Assembly (NCBI GenBank): GCA_030148805.1
Contig: JASBSS010000034.1
Coordinates: forward strand, 1-36,653
Direction of reading: 5' to 3'
Length of the DNA: 36,653 nt
Source: Thiogranum sp.
GTDB lineage: Bacteria > Pseudomonadota > Gammaproteobacteria > DSM-19610
In this document: positions 35,706 to 36,653 of the stretch, piece after piece
Position numbering within the stretch: the first letter of the stretch is position 1
Layout: every line of letters starts with the position of its first letter
Made by a program: the position numbers and the translations under genes
The notes under the pieces: model-generated
The model's input: only the letters and a program-made list of their open reading frames with translations
What the model was told of the DNA's origin: nothing
Database searches by the model: none

Positions 35706-36653
35706 TCACAGTGCAGCGAAAGTCTGGTGCGCGGCTTCCAGCGTCAGGTCTATGGCTTCGTCGTCGTGCGCCGCGGAGACGAAACCGGCTTCGAAGGCTG
35801 AGGGCGCCAGATACACGCCGGCCTCCAGCATGCCGTGGAAAAAGCGCCGGAAACGTTCCTGATCACAGGCGTTGACCGTGGCGAAATTGCATACCGCCGG
35901 TGCGTCGGTGAAGAACAGGCCGAACATGCTGCCCACCTGATTGGTGGTGAAGCCGATGCCGGCGTCGCTGGCGCGGGCGCGCAGACCCTCGAGCAGGCGG
36001 GTGGTGGTCGCCGCCAGTCGCTGGTGGAAACCGCTTTGGCGCACCAGCGCCAGCGTCGCCAGCCCGGCGGCCATGGCCACGGGATTGCCCGAGAGGGTGC
36101 CGGCCTGATAGACCGGTCCAAGGGGGGCGAGATGTTCCATCACCTCCCGCCGTCCGCCGAAGGCGCCCACCGGCAGACCGCCGCCGATGACCTTGCCGAG
36201 CGTGGTGAGATCCGGCATGACGCCGTAATAGCCCTGGGCGCAATCGGGGGCGAAGCGGAAACCGGTCATCACTTCGTCGAAAATCAACAGGGCGCCGATG
36301 CGGTCGCACACCGCACGCAGCGTCGGCAGAAAACCCTCGGCCGGGGGGACGCAGTTCATGTTGCCCGCGACCGGTTCGACGATGATCGCGGCGATCGTCT
36401 CGCCCATTTCGGCGCCGAGCTGTTCGACCTGCGCCGCGTTGTTGTACTCCAGGGTCAGCGTGTGGCGCGCCAGATCCGCGGGCACGCCCGGCGAGGTGGG
36501 CACGCCGAGGGTCAGCGCGCCCGAGCCCGCCTTGACCAGCAGGGAATCGGCGTGCCCATGATAGCAGCCCTCGAACTTGACGATGTTGTCGCGCCCGGTA
36601 TAGCCGCGCGCCAGGCGTATGGCGCTCATGGTGGCCTCGGTGCCGGAGTTGAC
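35706..36653 (-). CDS. hemL: Glutamate-1-semialdehyde 2,1-aminomutase (5' part outside window)
   Basis: PLP-dependent aminomutase that makes 5-aminolevulinate from glutamate-1-semialdehyde in the C5 haem/tetrapyrrole pathway. The frame is open to the window edge (VNSGTEAT before Met 36629), so the N-terminal ~115 residues are missing. The PLP-binding Lys is in [18 protein letters not shown], and [11 protein letters not shown] and [10 protein letters not shown] are family blocks. The C-terminus is complete. 58 bases separate it from the DedA-PAP2 gene. Confidence 0.97.
   Translation of the reverse strand, partial: VNSGTEATMSAIRLARGYTGRDNIVKFEGCYHGHADSLLVKAGSGALTLGVPTSPGVPADLARHTLTLEYNNAAQVEQLGAEMGETIAAIIVEPVAGNMNCVPPAEGFLPTLRAVCDRIGALLIFDEVMTGFRFAPDCAQGYYGVMPDLTTLGKVIGGGLPVGAFGGRREVMEHLAPLGPVYQAGTLSGNPVAMAAGLATLALVRQSGFHQRLAATTTRLLEGLRARASDAGIGFTTNQVGSMFGLFFTDAPAVCNFATVNACDQERFRRFFHGMLEAGVYLAPSAFEAGFVSAAHDDEAIDLTLEAAHQTFAAL

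Overview
The window is a compact, GC-rich, single-copy bacterial chromosome segment with no rRNA, tRNA, insertion sequence, phage or CRISPR. Gene content (glnE-ilvE next to an LPS locus, waaA/lpxL, a Pcm-rhodanese-TolC operon, mpl, ubiX, hemL, a TPP-riboswitch thiC) points to a gammaproteobacterium. A K+-independent membrane H+-pyrophosphatase beside a PPi-dependent phosphofructokinase suggests an autotrophic or methylotrophic member (Chromatiales/Ectothiorhodospiraceae-like or methanotroph-like); this lineage guess is inference from gene content only.

Layout. 1-3781: 3' part of glnE, then ilvE and a small CHCC zinc-finger protein. 3796-9900: a cell-surface block with two ELM1-family paralogs flanking a GT4 glycosyltransferase and a polysaccharide deacetylase, then convergent lpxL and divergent waaA. 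9914-12777 (minus): an operon running pcm, rhodanese, tolC-like, hemerythrin. 12887-14900: TPP riboswitch and thiC. 14943-20496 (minus): a membrane-anchored response regulator with an unusual extracytoplasmic domain, an M18 aminopeptidase, DUF1289, an Arg/Pro-rich unknown protein, and a REC-PAS-GGDEF-EAL protein. 20717-21990: divergent moaC and moaDE. 22014-29026: a pyrophosphate/adenylate block with phosphodiesterase, ppa, hppA, two small unknown genes bracketing pfp, and divergent adk. 29041-36653: a diverged cyclopropane-synthase-like methyltransferase, a small membrane protein, mpl, ubiX, a LON-domain protein, a DedA-PAP2-LssY fusion and the 3' part of hemL.

How the parts fit. The PPi block can couple PPi made in biosynthesis to glycolysis (Pfp), to proton pumping (HppA) or to simple hydrolysis (Ppa), with Adk balancing adenylates. 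The surface block, lpxL, waaA, mpl and the DedA/PAP2 protein all concern envelope lipids, LPS core or peptidoglycan recycling. The regulatory RNA signals seen are a TPP aptamer with a helix that could hide the thiC ribosome-binding site, and a hairpin that would hide the hppA ribosome-binding site.

Most unusual items: an adenylate kinase carrying a Lys/Ala-rich histone H1-like tail longer than the enzyme itself; a receiver domain fused through one membrane segment to an unrecognised extracytoplasmic domain; the paired ELM1-like genes; a MoaD that does not end in Gly-Gly; and a PAP2 domain with Gln at the position of its nucleophilic His.
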